Source: an uncultured Granulosicoccus sp. (GTDB lineage: Bacteria; Pseudomonadota; Gammaproteobacteria; Granulosicoccales; Granulosicoccaceae). From it: 64,000 bases of DNA. Positions 28,674 to 39,166 of the stretch are shown here, one piece after another; within the stretch, counting starts at the first letter, position 1; each line of letters begins with the position of its first letter. The position numbers were made by a program, and so were the translations under genes. The DNA is taken from the NCBI GenBank assembly GCA_937924505.1, contig CALDSR010000002.1:62001-126000 (forward strand). Direction: 5' to 3'. The notes under the pieces were generated by a model. That model was not told the DNA's origin, made no database searches, and saw nothing but the letters and a program-made list of their open reading frames with translations.

Positions 28674-30215
28674 GTGGAAATCAAAGACTTACTTAAACAA
28701 CTCGTCGAAAATGACGGTTCTGACTTGTATCTCTCAACCGGCGCGGCCCCATCAGCTAAGGTCTCTGGTGACCTGGTCAAGTTTTCTGAAAAGGTCTACG
28801 AGCGTGGCGAGGTCGCAGCGATCGCCAATGCCTTGATGAACGAGGAACAACGTGAGGAGTTCGATCGCGAACTCGAAATGAACCTTGCGATCTCACCGCC
28901 CGGCATTGGACGTTTCCGCATAAACATTTTCAAGCAACGAAACGAAGTTTCCATCGTCGCTCGCAACATTCAGACTGAGATCCCCAATCTTGACGAGCTG
29001 GGCCTGCCTGAAATTCTTAAAGATGTTATAACCGCCAAGAACGGTCTTGTATTGTTTGTCGGTGGAACTGGTTCTGGTAAGTCAACCTCTCTCGCGGCAT
29101 TGATCGATCACAGAAATTCAGCACGTGGCGGACACATCATCACGATCGAAGATCCAGTCGAATACGTTCACACCCACAAGAAATGCATCGTTAATCAACG
29201 TGAAGTGGGTGTAGACACCTTGACTTACAGTGACGCCCTGAAAAACACACTTCGGCAAGCACCTGATGTCATATTAATCGGTGAAATACGTGACCGCGAA
29301 ACCATGGAACACGCTGTGGCATTCGCTGAAACCGGCCATCTCGCAATATCTACATTGCATGCAAACAATGCCAATCAGGCTTTGGATCGCATCATTAATT
29401 TTTTTCCCGAAGAACGTAAAGCACAACTGTTACACGATCTGGGAAACAATATCAGAGCGATCGTCTCACAACGATTAATTCCAACTGTCGAAGGCAAACG
29501 CTGCGCGGCTATAGAGATTCTGTTGGGTTCGCACACGATCAAACAAATGATCATGAAAGGGCAACTCTCCGATATCAAGGAAGCAATGCATAAATCCGAG
29601 AATCAGGGCATGAAGACTTTCGACAGCGCACTCTATGAACTGGCGATGGAAGGAAAGATCTCTCAAGACGAAGCACTGAAAAATGCCGACTCGGCAAATA
29701 ACCTTCGTTTGCGTTTTAAACTGACTGCCTCTTCAAGTGATGAGGAGGATGACTCAGAGATGTTGCTGCGCGGGCAACTGCCGAGCCAAATGGCGGCCGC
29801 CAGAGCAGCCGTAAAAAAGTCCGACGAAAAGGCTGAAGCTGCGCGGAAGGCCGCTGCCAAGGAAGAGGAGTCGAAGGCTTCTGATAGTGATGAAGTCGGC
29901 ACCGAAGATGCTTCCGATGCCACTGCATCAGATTCATCCGAGGTCACTGTAGACCAAGAGGAGACAGCGACACCGGACACCGGCTTGAATGAAATTCAGG
30001 CTGCAATAGTCGCTCAGATAGACGCCACAAACCAGGGCACGGCCGCCAACACAGACTCTGATTCCGAACCTCCGGCCGGCAGCGAAACATCCATGGACGC
30101 CTCTTTAGCGGCGTTCGAACTATCACTCGAGGAGGACCCTTTGGATGATTTTGACATGCCCGAGGATGAAGATACGCCTGATGAGCCGAAATTTGGCATG
30201 GGAAAAATTGGCTGA
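28674..30215 (+). CDS. pilU: PilU-type pilus retraction ATPase with long acidic tail
   Basis: This is a hexameric ATPase of the PilT/PilU group acting at the base of type IV pili to retract them. The GTG start is fixed by an in-frame stop just upstream and by the conserved opening EIKDLLKQLVENDGSDLYLS. Walker A is GGTGSGKST (K136); the Asp box gives IITIEDPVEYVH, Walker B DVILIGEIRD, and the His box FAETGHLAISTLHANNANQA. The last motif and NFFPEERKAQLLHDL fit PilU better than PilT. PilU is usually about 380 aa; here residues 351-513 are an added tail rich in Glu, Asp, Ala and Ser, with no recognisable fold. It follows pilY1 on the same strand. Confidence 0.93.
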   Translation: MEIKDLLKQLVENDGSDLYLSTGAAPSAKVSGDLVKFSEKVYERGEVAAIANALMNEEQREEFDRELEMNLAISPPGIGRFRINIFKQRNEVSIVARNIQTEIPNLDELGLPEILKDVITAKNGLVLFVGGTGSGKSTSLAALIDHRNSARGGHIITIEDPVEYVHTHKKCIVNQREVGVDTLTYSDALKNTLRQAPDVILIGEIRDRETMEHAVAFAETGHLAISTLHANNANQALDRIINFFPEERKAQLLHDLGNNIRAIVSQRLIPTVEGKRCAAIEILLGSHTIKQMIMKGQLSDIKEAMHKSENQGMKTFDSALYELAMEGKISQDEALKNADSANNLRLRFKLTASSSDEEDDSEMLLRGQLPSQMAAARAAVKKSDEKAEAARKAAAKEEESKASDSDEVGTEDASDATASDSSEVTVDQEETATPDTGLNEIQAAIVAQIDATNQGTAANTDSDSEPPAGSETSMDASLAAFELSLEEDPLDDFDMPEDEDTPDEPKFGMGKIG

Positions 30216-30340
30216 GACCGTAGTATCGACACTGTGCCCATGGCGTTTAATCGTCCTCGGCAGCATTTACATCTGGCCTCTGCCCACAAGAGCGATTGAG
30301 AGCGTTATCCTAGTGTACTGATTCCTCAGGCACATGTTCA

Positions 30341-31606
30341 ATGGCGCGCCAGAAGCCATTTCGTTTTGTACACACAGCAGATCTGCACCTTGATTCGCCC
30401 TTGCAATCGTTAGCATTGCGCGATTCCAATCTGCGAAATCTCATTGACGGAGCAACTCGACGAGCCTTGAGCCGTCTAGTGGACGTTTGTATTGACGAAT
30501 CAGTTGATGCATTGATTATCGCTGGTGATCTGTACGACGGCCAACAGAAAAGCGTCAAGACCGCCGCTGCACTATCCAGTGAGATGCGTCGCCTGGAAAC
30601 ATCCAACATTCCGGTTTTTCTAATCAAGGGAAATCACGATGCGCGTTCCGAACTGACTCGCGATCTGCAACTGCCTGACAATGTGCACTATTTTGATGGA
30701 CGTGGCACTCCGTACAAGCTTGGTGATCACGCTGCAATTCATGGAGTGAGTTTCGCCAAACCTCATTGCCATGATTCACTCTACCCGAAGTACCGCCCCG
30801 CCATTGCTGATCGATACAATATCGGGATCATGCACACAAGCCTTGCGGGTAGCGATGTTCACGACGCTTACGCACCCTGCTCTATCGAGGAGCTGAAAAC
30901 CCACGGTTACGACTACTGGGCACTTGGGCATATTCACAAGCGGCAGGTTTATTCCGAAACCCCAGCGGTTGTCATGCCCGGCATCCCTCAAGGTCGCGAT
31001 ATTGGCGAATCCGGCCCCCGCTCAATTACATTGGTTACGCTTGATGGTGACAGACCACCATTGCTTGAGATGCGTACCGTTCATACCGCAGAATTTGAAC
31101 GCGTATCCGTACAAATCAATGCCACGATGGATTGGACCGCCATAATAAATGCCACTGACAACTCGCTGCTCAAGGCGCGCGACAATTGTCGTGCTGAACA
31201 TCTAATAGCACGACCGACTCTCACCGGTGAATCTTCGTTGTATTTCGAACTTATCGATGGGCGCGAGCGGATATTGGAAGAATTGAAATACCGATGTGAA
31301 TCCCATGAAAATATCTGGATAGAGAAAGTCAACTTCGCTATATCGGGACCATCATTGGATGACTCACAGACTGGCGATGATGTGCCTGTCCATCAGCTGA
31401 TCAACCCGAAAGTCCTGAAAAGTGCTGAACTCGCCATAGTGGGCTCGACCGAACTTGCCGCGCTGAAACGATTGCTACCAGCATCTGAAAGAGACTTCCT
31501 CGGCAAAACCGAAGAAGAACAATCAAAGTGGCTTCATGAACTTCTTGCCGAAGGGGCCAACGAAGTGCTGGCACGCTTGCAGATCGAGATCGATCATGCG
31601 TCTTGA
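30341..31606 (+). CDS. Metallophosphoesterase DNA nuclease (YhaO / SbcD-like)
   Basis: This is a calcineurin-fold nuclease subunit of 421 aa. The metal-binding motifs appear in order: VHTADLHLDSP, IIAGDLYDG, IKGNHDARSE, GIMHTSL and LGHIHKRQ. DLHLDSPL is typical of the YhaO branch of Mre11/SbcD proteins. The C-terminal 150 residues would contact the ATPase partner. Its stop overlaps the start of the ATPase gene, so the two are coupled and should form a complex that processes DNA ends. Confidence 0.92.
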   Translation: MARQKPFRFVHTADLHLDSPLQSLALRDSNLRNLIDGATRRALSRLVDVCIDESVDALIIAGDLYDGQQKSVKTAAALSSEMRRLETSNIPVFLIKGNHDARSELTRDLQLPDNVHYFDGRGTPYKLGDHAAIHGVSFAKPHCHDSLYPKYRPAIADRYNIGIMHTSLAGSDVHDAYAPCSIEELKTHGYDYWALGHIHKRQVYSETPAVVMPGIPQGRDIGESGPRSITLVTLDGDRPPLLEMRTVHTAEFERVSVQINATMDWTAIINATDNSLLKARDNCRAEHLIARPTLTGESSLYFELIDGRERILEELKYRCESHENIWIEKVNFAISGPSLDDSQTGDDVPVHQLINPKVLKSAELAIVGSTELAALKRLLPASERDFLGKTEEEQSKWLHELLAEGANEVLARLQIEIDHAS

Positions 31607-34600
31607 TAGACTCGTTCTGGTTCGCTTTGGACATTTCAACGATTTCACATTCGATTTCGGATCGTCTAAATGTAATCACGATTTCCACGTGATCTACGGT
31701 GATAACGAAGCTGGCAAATCGACAAGCTACAACGCATTGCTCGATTTGCTTTTTGGCATTTCAACCAAACCTGATTACTCTTTTCGACATGGCAGAAATG
31801 CACTGCGAATAGATGCAACCTTAAGTACTGCTGATCGTAAAATTGAAATCAGTCGTTTGAAATCTGGACTGTATGACAATGCCGAAGCTCCATTGAACGA
31901 ATCGGTACTGAATGACGTTATCCGCGGGCTGACACGAGAAACCTACGGCACGATGTTTTCCATGGACGAAGAAACCTTGGAGCAAGGTGGAAAAGATATA
32001 ATCGCCAGTAAAGGGGATCTCGCCACTTTACTCTTCTCCGCGGCAGCAGGACTGGGCAGCATCAGCCAGCGTCTTGACAATATAATTGAGAACGCAACTT
32101 ACTATCGTCCTAATGGGCGCAATATGCCATTAAAGAACGATCTCAACACACTGTCTGATCTAAGTAAACAGCTCGATACTCTCGACACCAGAGCCAGTGA
32201 ATTTCGAGCCATTGAACACCAACGGCTTGAAATCGAAAGCTCTTTGGAATCGGTTAATACCGCGATCAAGTCCCATCAATCAACAATGACGTTGCTTGAA
32301 AAGAAGAAGAATGCGGCTGGTATAGCCAAGCGTTTACATAAATGCCATAGCCAACGGGAGCGCTACCAAAACCTACCGAAAGTACCACGCCAATGGTGGA
32401 CTGAACTGCAAACATTTGTACGCTCAACCACTGAAGCAAGAAACCATAAAAGCCGGCTGGAAAATGCGTTGAGCTCTATTGCCGAAGCCTTCGATGCGCC
32501 AACAGATATCGACCCTGTCATCCATGAAAAAACGACTATTCAACAATTACAGGATATGCAAAAAGAGACTCTGGTTCTCGAAAAGCGTATAGCCAGCAGC
32601 TCCGCTGAATTCGAAAATCTTAGCAATAAAATTGCGTTACTTAGAAAACAACTACCGGTTGATAATCTGCCCGACTCTTCTACCCCTTTATTCAGAGCTG
32701 GCGAAGCATCCAATCTAAAAGCGGAACTTCGCAAACACCTCGAACTGCGCACCTTAGTGAGTGAGTCCTTAAAAGCAGACGAGTCTGCAAAAAAAAGAAA
32801 ATCCAGCCTGCTTGAAGCTTTGCCAGAAAAACCCGCAGACCCCGCACCTTTGCAACGCATACTGAATGCGATAAACACAGCGGATAACAGTAGCCACCCA
32901 TATCAACTGATTGAACAAGCAGCTCACCTAGAAGCCGAACTCAGTCAACGCCTACTTGACTTGTCACCATGGCAAGGAGACAGAGAACAATTAAGACAGC
33001 TGTATTGCCCTGAAACAATTCAAATTGACAACCTTGATAAAGCGCTTGAACAAGCACTCGGTGATCAAAAATCTTGCCTCGCTCGTCAACAACAAGCCAA
33101 ACGCCAACTTCAAGCGAAAACAGAAGAACTCGCTCTAATTGAAAGTCAAAATCGTTTTGTTGATCGAAAACTATTATCCGATACACGAGACGCACTTTGG
33201 TCACAGTGGGACCTTCATCAGCAACAAATTTCCAACAAAGTCGACCATGAATCACTGACCAAAACTGCAAGCCAGTTTGAGCGGCTTCTAAAAACCCAGG
33301 ATCAACTTTGGTCACAGAAAGATGCTAATTCAGAATCAGAAAACCATTTAAAAATTGCACAAAATATCTTATCGGCAGCTACTACAGCTTTTGATCAAAC
33401 GAACCAGGATCTTGAACTAGCAGATAGCCTCGTCGTACGTTTGCAATCAGAGCTAGAACAGCTGAATCACTCTTTAAAATTACCCAAAAAGATTGATCTA
33501 CAATCACTAAAGAGCTGGCTTATACGCCGTGAGGAGACACTTCGGCTTGACTCGGAGTGGCAAAAAATTCTGGCTTCAATCAATACTCGTCAAAATCAGC
33601 GCAATGTCTATGCGGACAGAATCAGGGAAGTGCTTAACGCGTATGGACTATCAATAAAAAACGAGGCGTCAACTCTGGAGGAATTGATGGAACAGGCCGA
33701 CAATCACTTGTCTTCATTGAATGCGTCGATATCAAATTTCAAGATCGCTGAACAGCAGATCAGTGACCAGGACTTAGTAATAAAGGAAGCCAGCGCTCAT
33801 CACGAATCGCTGACTCAAAAAATGCAATCTTGGGAAAGAAATTGGGAGATGCTTGTCCGCGACAACTGCCTGAAAGGGGTCGCAAGCGAAGAAATGCAAC
33901 AGCGACTTGAATTGCTGGTCGATCTCGACACGGCACAGCAAAAAATTCTTTTGTATTCAACCGATCGCAAGCAACTGGAATCAATTCGCGACCTCCAGCA
34001 TTCAAAACTCAGCCAACTTCCTGCACCAATATGCGAACCCATTGATAACACAAGCAGTATCGAAGTGATCGAAACTCGAATTAGAGAGCTCGGCTCACGC
34101 CTTGAACTGGCTTGCAAACAAGTAGAACGGCGCGAAGAGCTATCCAGGCAACAACAAGATATAGAATCGCAGCTAGCTGAATTGGTCAATGAATCATCAG
34201 TGCTGTTCGAGGACTTTGAACAACGAAAGCGAATACTCGAAGTGTCGTCGATGGAAGATCTACAAATGAGTCTCAATGATTGCGAGAAACGCGATGAACT
34301 TGACGATCAAATAAATGAGCTGACTCTTGAGCTCAAACAACTTACAGACATTCAGGATAGTGACTCAATGCTATCCGACTGTCTTGAATTTGATGCTTCG
34401 TCAATAGATCTGGAACTTGATGCCAAGCGACGCTCAATTGAGGCACTGCTCAGACAACGCGATGAGCATTTGACTACAAGACAAACTCTGATCAATAAAC
34501 TCGATGCTATCGGATCCAGCAACGAAGTTGCAAGACTTGATGAAGAACGCAGTAACCTTCGGCTTTATATTCAGGAGCAAACGCGCGAAACCATGAAATC

Positions 34601-35087
34601 GAGGTTAGGTGTTGCTGCGGCGCGCGAAGGCATGCGTCAGTATCGTGAAGCGCACCAAAGCAATATGCTCAAACAGGCAGGAAATATATTCCGGCAGATT
34701 ACTGGCGGAAACTTTACCCGGCTGACAACTCAACCTGACAAGAAACAACGTGAACTCTTGTTTGCTGAAACAAGAGATGGCGATTTTCTGGAAGCGGACA
34801 AACTGTCCAAAGGAACACGCTTTCAACTGTTTCTGGCATTACGCCTGGCGGCATACAAGGACTACGCGAGTTCCACTGTACCATTGCCTTTCGTGGCCGA
34901 TGATATTCTGGACGCGTTCGACAACCAACGTTCAGCGGAAAGCCTTCAACAGTTTCATGAGATTAGCCAAACCGGACAAGTCATATATCTCACGCATCAT
35001 AAACACATCGTCGACTTGGCAAAGGAGGTCAGTAACGGCACCGTGTGTATTCATGAGTTGCCCTCGCGAAAACAGCATATTGCTTAA
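31596..35087 (+). CDS. SMC-like ATPase (YhaN / SbcC-like)
   Basis: This 1163-aa protein starts at the ATG at 31596, overlapping the nuclease gene by 11 bp; an upstream ATG would overlap by 70 bp. The N-terminal ATPase lobe has Walker A GDNEAGKSTS (K41) and the Q-loop region MFSMDEETLEQGG, both characteristic of YhaN. Residues from about 180 to 1030 are long coiled coils rich in Glu, Gln, Lys and Leu. The C-terminal lobe has the signature LSKGTRFQLFLALRLA and Walker B PFVADDILDAFD, then the switch His in YLTHHKHIV. It would open DNA ends for the YhaO nuclease. The coiled-coil region is visibly richer in A than neighbouring genes. Confidence 0.92.
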   Translation: MRLDRLVLVRFGHFNDFTFDFGSSKCNHDFHVIYGDNEAGKSTSYNALLDLLFGISTKPDYSFRHGRNALRIDATLSTADRKIEISRLKSGLYDNAEAPLNESVLNDVIRGLTRETYGTMFSMDEETLEQGGKDIIASKGDLATLLFSAAAGLGSISQRLDNIIENATYYRPNGRNMPLKNDLNTLSDLSKQLDTLDTRASEFRAIEHQRLEIESSLESVNTAIKSHQSTMTLLEKKKNAAGIAKRLHKCHSQRERYQNLPKVPRQWWTELQTFVRSTTEARNHKSRLENALSSIAEAFDAPTDIDPVIHEKTTIQQLQDMQKETLVLEKRIASSSAEFENLSNKIALLRKQLPVDNLPDSSTPLFRAGEASNLKAELRKHLELRTLVSESLKADESAKKRKSSLLEALPEKPADPAPLQRILNAINTADNSSHPYQLIEQAAHLEAELSQRLLDLSPWQGDREQLRQLYCPETIQIDNLDKALEQALGDQKSCLARQQQAKRQLQAKTEELALIESQNRFVDRKLLSDTRDALWSQWDLHQQQISNKVDHESLTKTASQFERLLKTQDQLWSQKDANSESENHLKIAQNILSAATTAFDQTNQDLELADSLVVRLQSELEQLNHSLKLPKKIDLQSLKSWLIRREETLRLDSEWQKILASINTRQNQRNVYADRIREVLNAYGLSIKNEASTLEELMEQADNHLSSLNASISNFKIAEQQISDQDLVIKEASAHHESLTQKMQSWERNWEMLVRDNCLKGVASEEMQQRLELLVDLDTAQQKILLYSTDRKQLESIRDLQHSKLSQLPAPICEPIDNTSSIEVIETRIRELGSRLELACKQVERREELSRQQQDIESQLAELVNESSVLFEDFEQRKRILEVSSMEDLQMSLNDCEKRDELDDQINELTLELKQLTDIQDSDSMLSDCLEFDASSIDLELDAKRRSIEALLRQRDEHLTTRQTLINKLDAIGSSNEVARLDEERSNLRLYIQEQTRETMKSRLGVAAAREGMRQYREAHQSNMLKQAGNIFRQITGGNFTRLTTQPDKKQRELLFAETRDGDFLEADKLSKGTRFQLFLALRLAAYKDYASSTVPLPFVADDILDAFDNQRSAESLQQFHEISQTGQVIYLTHHKHIVDLAKEVSNGTVCIHELPSRKQHIA

Positions 35088-35250
35088 CGTGATAACGATA
35101 GCCGTTTTTTACTATGACTGACTCTGTACATTCCGCGTAAGGCCACAGCAAGGGGCTCAACACCTAAAGCGTGATTGAAGCACAATAAAGACTCTCGTCA
35201 TCTCGAATCAGAAACGCAAAATACAGCTGAAAACACCGATATAAGCGCTA

Positions 35251-35276
35251 AAAAAGGGCCTTTTCAGGCCCTTTTT
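35251..35276. terminator. Bidirectional rho-independent terminator
   Basis: The arms AAAAAGGGCC (35251-35260) and GGCCCTTTTT (35267-35276) pair perfectly around a 6-nt loop. It lies between the converging SbcC-like gene and the ABC importer operon and has T runs on both strands, so it serves both. Confidence 0.93.
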
Positions 35277-35311
35277 CTTGGTAGATCAGATAGTTATCGT
35301 GGTCCGACCCG

Positions 35312-36061
35312 TCAGATTGCCAAATACTCGTGGCGGAGTTCTTCGTTGTTGAGGACTTCTTCGGCGGTGCCGTCGAAGACGATTTCGCCGGTGTCGAGAA
35401 TCAGGGCTCGGTCAGCGAGCTTCAGGGCGGCGACGGCGTTCTGTTCGACGAGTATCGTGGTGATACCGGTTGCCTTGACTTCGGTCAGGGCTTTTTCGAT
35501 ATCGTGACGAACAACCGGAGCGAGGCCTTCATAGGGTTCATCCAACAGCAGTAATTTGATATCACGGGCAAGGGCTCGTGCAATTGCCAGCATCTGTTGT
35601 TCACCACCCGATAAGGTTGTCCCTTCTTGCTTGCGTCGTTCCTTCAGTCGCGGGAAAAGTTGATAGATTCGCTCGTAGTCCCAGCCTGGTTCACCTGAAA
35701 TGATCGCAAGGTCCATGTTTTCCTCAACGGTGAGTCCGGCAATAATGCGTCGGTCTTCAGGGACCAGCTGTATGCCCGCCAAGGCTGCTTCGAAATCCTG
35801 CTTGGTGTGAATCGGCTCACCACCGAGCCAGACACCGCCTTCGCGTAACTCGGGTTCAGCTGTTCTGGCGATGGCTCGCAGGGTCGAGGTTTTACCGGCG
35901 CCATTACGTCCAAGCAGCGCTACAATCTCGCCTTCGTTGACCGAAAACGAGACATCCTGAACGATATAGCTATCACCGTAGTAAGCTTTCAAGCCCTGAA
36001 CGCTGAAGTAAGCATCAGTGGCAGGTGTCGGTACAACCGCATGTGCCTTCTTGCTCATCAC
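35312..36061 (-). CDS. livF: Branched-chain amino acid/amide ABC transporter ATPase (LivF type)
   Basis: This 249-aa ATPase has Walker A GRNGAGKTS, the signature TLSGGEQQMLAIARALA and Walker B LLLLDEPYEGLAP. The segment IQLVPEDRRIIAGLTVEEN is typical of LivF. Its start overlaps the livG stop (ATGATG). It ends 36 bp before the bidirectional terminator and is the last gene of the importer operon. Confidence 0.95.
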   Translation of the reverse strand: MMSKKAHAVVPTPATDAYFSVQGLKAYYGDSYIVQDVSFSVNEGEIVALLGRNGAGKTSTLRAIARTAEPELREGGVWLGGEPIHTKQDFEAALAGIQLVPEDRRIIAGLTVEENMDLAIISGEPGWDYERIYQLFPRLKERRKQEGTTLSGGEQQMLAIARALARDIKLLLLDEPYEGLAPVVRHDIEKALTEVKATGITTILVEQNAVAALKLADRALILDTGEIVFDGTAEEVLNNEELRHEYLAI

Positions 36062-36828
36062 ACTTGCTCCTCACCAAGATAGGCTTCTTTTACACGCGGA
36101 TCTGCCTTGACCTCTTCTGGTGTGCCCTGACAGATGATGCGTCCTCCGGCAAGTACCGAGATACGATCAGCCAGACTGAAGACCACGTGCATATCATGTT
36201 CGATAATGATCTTGGTCATACCCTGCGCCTTGATTTCTTTGAGAAGTGCGATCGTCGCGTTCGTATCGTGTCGTGCCATACCGGCTGTTGGCTCATCAAG
36301 CAGCAACAAACGCGGTTCCTGGGCCAGACCCATTGCCAGCTCAAGGCGCCTTTTATCGCCACGGGACAGGCTGCTGGCATCATCAAGAATAAATGACCCA
36401 AGGCCCAAGTCACCCAGAACCTGCTCGGCCTTTTGCCGAACCGAATTTTCACCAGAGAAACGACGAAACCAACTCAGTTTGAACGAGCCGTCGCGTTTGG
36501 CAAGAATCGGCACCATGACGTTTTCCAACAAGCTCAGCTCGGGAAAGATTTCAGGTGTTTGAAATACACGCACAACACCAAGTTGGTTAATTTGATGCGG
36601 CTGCTTGCCTATCAGATTTTCACCGTCGAAAACGACATGACCCGAATCAGGCTTCAAGCGACCTATACAGACATTGAGCAAGGTGGACTTGCCAGCGCCA
36701 TTCGGTCCGATGATCGCGTGGGTTTCACCTTCCTTGACGGAAAGGTCAATATCACTCAAGGCATGAAGACCAGCGAAGCTCTTGTGCACATCGGCAACAT
36801 GGAGAACGACGTTATCCATGACTGGCAC
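36058..36828 (-). CDS. livG: Branched-chain amino acid/amide ABC transporter ATPase (LivG type)
   Basis: This 256-aa ATPase has Walker [10 protein letters not shown], the ABC signature in the variant form [16 protein letters not shown], Walker [14 protein letters not shown], and [16 protein letters not shown]. The [18 protein letters not shown] region is typical of LivG. It overlaps livM by 17 bp at its start and livF by 4 bp at its end, so translation is coupled along the operon. Confidence 0.95.
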   Translation of the reverse strand: MPVMDNVVLHVADVHKSFAGLHALSDIDLSVKEGETHAIIGPNGAGKSTLLNVCIGRLKPDSGHVVFDGENLIGKQPHQINQLGVVRVFQTPEIFPELSLLENVMVPILAKRDGSFKLSWFRRFSGENSVRQKAEQVLGDLGLGSFILDDASSLSRGDKRRLELAMGLAQEPRLLLLDEPTAGMARHDTNATIALLKEIKAQGMTKIIIEHDMHVVFSLADRISVLAGGRIICQGTPEEVKADPRVKEAYLGEEQV

Positions 36829-37978
36829 CTCCCTGTGACGCTACCGGTCCGGTCGCGGTCGCGGTCGCCGCAGGCGATTTTTTACGCTTAAACAAGCCTC
36901 CAATTCGACGCACACCTTCCATGATCCCGCCTGGCAGAAAGATAACGACGATCATGAACATAAGACCCAGAGTCATGTGCCAGCCATCTCCGACAAACTG
37001 ACCGGAGAGCGCAACGACAAAATTCTGCAGACCATCAGGCAGGAACGCAAACACCTCATGTAGTTTTTGATCATTAAAAGCCGAAAAAATGTTCTCGAAG
37101 TACTTGATCAATGAAGCGCCCAGCACTGGGCCAATCAGTGTTCCAGCTCCACCGAGAATCGTCATCAAAACCACCTCACCAGAAGCCGTCCATTGCATGC
37201 GCTCAGCACCTGCCAATGGATCGGTGGACGCCATCATGGCACCCGCGAGACCGGCATACATACCGGAAATCACAAATGCCCAAATAAGGTAAGGCCGTGT
37301 ATTGAACCCGGTATAGGCCATTCGGGTTTGATTCGACTTGATTGCTTTGAGCATCATGCCGAAAGGAGAGCGAGTGATACGCATTGCAATAAAGAAAGCG
37401 ATGATCAACACAACTGCACAAAAATAGAATCCGGGCAGGCCACTCATTTTGATACCGAAGAGGTTGGTCGATGGCAAGCTGCGACCAGCTGTGATCCCCG
37501 CCATCGCATCCACTACTCGAGGATCACCAAGACTCAACTGCAGACCAGTCTCACCATTGGTAATTGGCGTCAATACGGAATAGGCAAGGTTGTAGGACAT
37601 CTGCGCAAAGGCCAGTGTCAATATCGAGAAGTAAATGCCCGAGCGTCGCAAACTCACATAGCCAATCAGAAAAGCGAAGAAGCCTGCAAAGATGACACTG
37701 AAAAATACTGCGGGCAGTACATTCATGGTCAAGAGCTTGAATGTCCACACGGCGATGTAGGAACCCACGCCTAAAAATGCAGCGTGGCCAAAAGACAGAT
37801 AGCCCGTGAGGCCAAAAAGAATATTAAAGCCAATGGCAAAGACCCCAAAAATAGCGAATTTCTGCATCAGATCCGGATAGTTGGCACCAAACGGCTCCAA
37901 CCAGATCGGCATGGTCAGAACGACAGCCGCGAAGCCGAAGAAAAGAACCCAATCCTGTAATGCGGATAATTTATTCAT
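36812..37978 (-). CDS. livM: Branched-chain amino acid/amide ABC transporter permease (LivM type)
   Basis: This is an inner-membrane permease of 388 aa with eight to ten hydrophobic segments. The motifs [20 protein letters not shown] and [20 protein letters not shown] are diagnostic of LivM, and [15 protein letters not shown] lies in the C-terminal half. The last 30 residues are a Lys/Ala-rich cytoplasmic tail ([15 protein letters not shown]). It starts 9 bp after livH. Confidence 0.95.
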   Translation of the reverse strand: MNKLSALQDWVLFFGFAAVVLTMPIWLEPFGANYPDLMQKFAIFGVFAIGFNILFGLTGYLSFGHAAFLGVGSYIAVWTFKLLTMNVLPAVFFSVIFAGFFAFLIGYVSLRRSGIYFSILTLAFAQMSYNLAYSVLTPITNGETGLQLSLGDPRVVDAMAGITAGRSLPSTNLFGIKMSGLPGFYFCAVVLIIAFFIAMRITRSPFGMMLKAIKSNQTRMAYTGFNTRPYLIWAFVISGMYAGLAGAMMASTDPLAGAERMQWTASGEVVLMTILGGAGTLIGPVLGASLIKYFENIFSAFNDQKLHEVFAFLPDGLQNFVVALSGQFVGDGWHMTLGLMFMIVVIFLPGGIMEGVRRIGGLFKRKKSPAATATATGPVASQGGASHG

Positions 37979-37987
37979 GGCTGTCCC

Positions 37988-39004
37988 CTAGTCCTCCATC
38001 ACGCCTTTGCGGCCCAGCAAGCCTCGCGGACGAACCAGCAAGACAACAACGGCAACAAGATAAATGATGATCTGATCGATACCCGGCAGGATGCTCTTTA
38101 CCTCATTCATCGAAGCAAAGGACTGAAGAATGCCGAGCAGAAAGCCCGCTAGAACAGCGCCACCGAGCGAGCCCATACCACCAACCACCACAACAACGAA
38201 CGACAGCACCAAGAAGTCCATGCCCATGTTGTAGTCGGGCGGCAAAATGGGCGTGTACATGACACCAGCAACCCCGGCAACGACTGACGCAAGACCAAAG
38301 ACAATCGTGAATCGACGTTGAATATCGATACCCAGCAAACCGACCTGCTCTCTGTCTTGCATGCCAGCTCTGACGACCATGCCAAAGGTGGTGAATTGCA
38401 GAAAAGCGAAAACAGCGGCAATGATGCTCAAGGAAAAACCGAGATAGATAATCCGCCACCAGGGATAGACAACATTTTCACCCAGACCAATCCAGGAACC
38501 AATGTTTGCACTACCGGAAACAGCCGATGGGGCCGATTGCGGAATGGGGTTAGCACCGAAGTAATGGCGAATAATCTCAGCGCAGATAATCGCTAGCCCA
38601 AAAGTCACCAGAATCTGATCAGCGTGCGGTCGCTTGTAAAAGTGACGTATCAAGCCACGTTCCATGGCGAGACCGATCAACAGCATGACAGGTATCGCCA
38701 AGATGACGGCGAAAGGCACGGAGTAATCAACGATGAACGCACCGACGACTGGAAACTTGGCTTCCAGGATGGGCACTTCCTTGTAGGCATCAAAAAACGT
38801 GATGCTTTCATCTTTGACCTTGGTAGAAATGGTCAGCACTTTTTCCAAGGTAACCGCGCAAAAGGCGCCAAACATAAAAAGTGCGCCATGGGCAAAATTC
38901 ACCACCCCCAAGGTGCCAAAAACGAGTGTCAGCCCTAACGCAATCAGCGCATATGCTCCACCCTTGTCCAGGCCATTCAGAATTTGTAGAAATATCGCGT
39001 CCAC
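37988..39004 (-). CDS. livH: Branched-chain amino acid/amide ABC transporter permease (LivH type)
   Basis: This is an inner-membrane permease of 338 aa. The N-terminal LNGLDKGGAYALIALGLTLV, GVVNFAHGALFMFGAF, and the C-terminal VVVVGGMGSLGGAVLAGFLL are the family signatures. A periplasmic or loop insertion around residues 50-80 (VKDESITFFDAYKEVPILEA) is longer than in E. coli LivH. It is the first permease gene, 229 bp after the binding-protein gene. Confidence 0.95.
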   Translation of the reverse strand: MDAIFLQILNGLDKGGAYALIALGLTLVFGTLGVVNFAHGALFMFGAFCAVTLEKVLTISTKVKDESITFFDAYKEVPILEAKFPVVGAFIVDYSVPFAVILAIPVMLLIGLAMERGLIRHFYKRPHADQILVTFGLAIICAEIIRHYFGANPIPQSAPSAVSGSANIGSWIGLGENVVYPWWRIIYLGFSLSIIAAVFAFLQFTTFGMVVRAGMQDREQVGLLGIDIQRRFTIVFGLASVVAGVAGVMYTPILPPDYNMGMDFLVLSFVVVVVGGMGSLGGAVLAGFLLGILQSFASMNEVKSILPGIDQIIIYLVAVVVLLVRPRGLLGRKGVMED

Positions 39005-39166
39005 TTGGCTGCTCCGCGCTTGGTAAAACCGATCAAATAAGCTCTACCCCACCCTATCGTTTTAAGCCAGGGGATTGCTGTGAATTTGCTCAGGGGAATG
39101 ACGAAGGTTTCGTGCCTGGTCAGACAAATCTAAAGACACACAAACCGCGTTTCGCCAGATTCAGGG

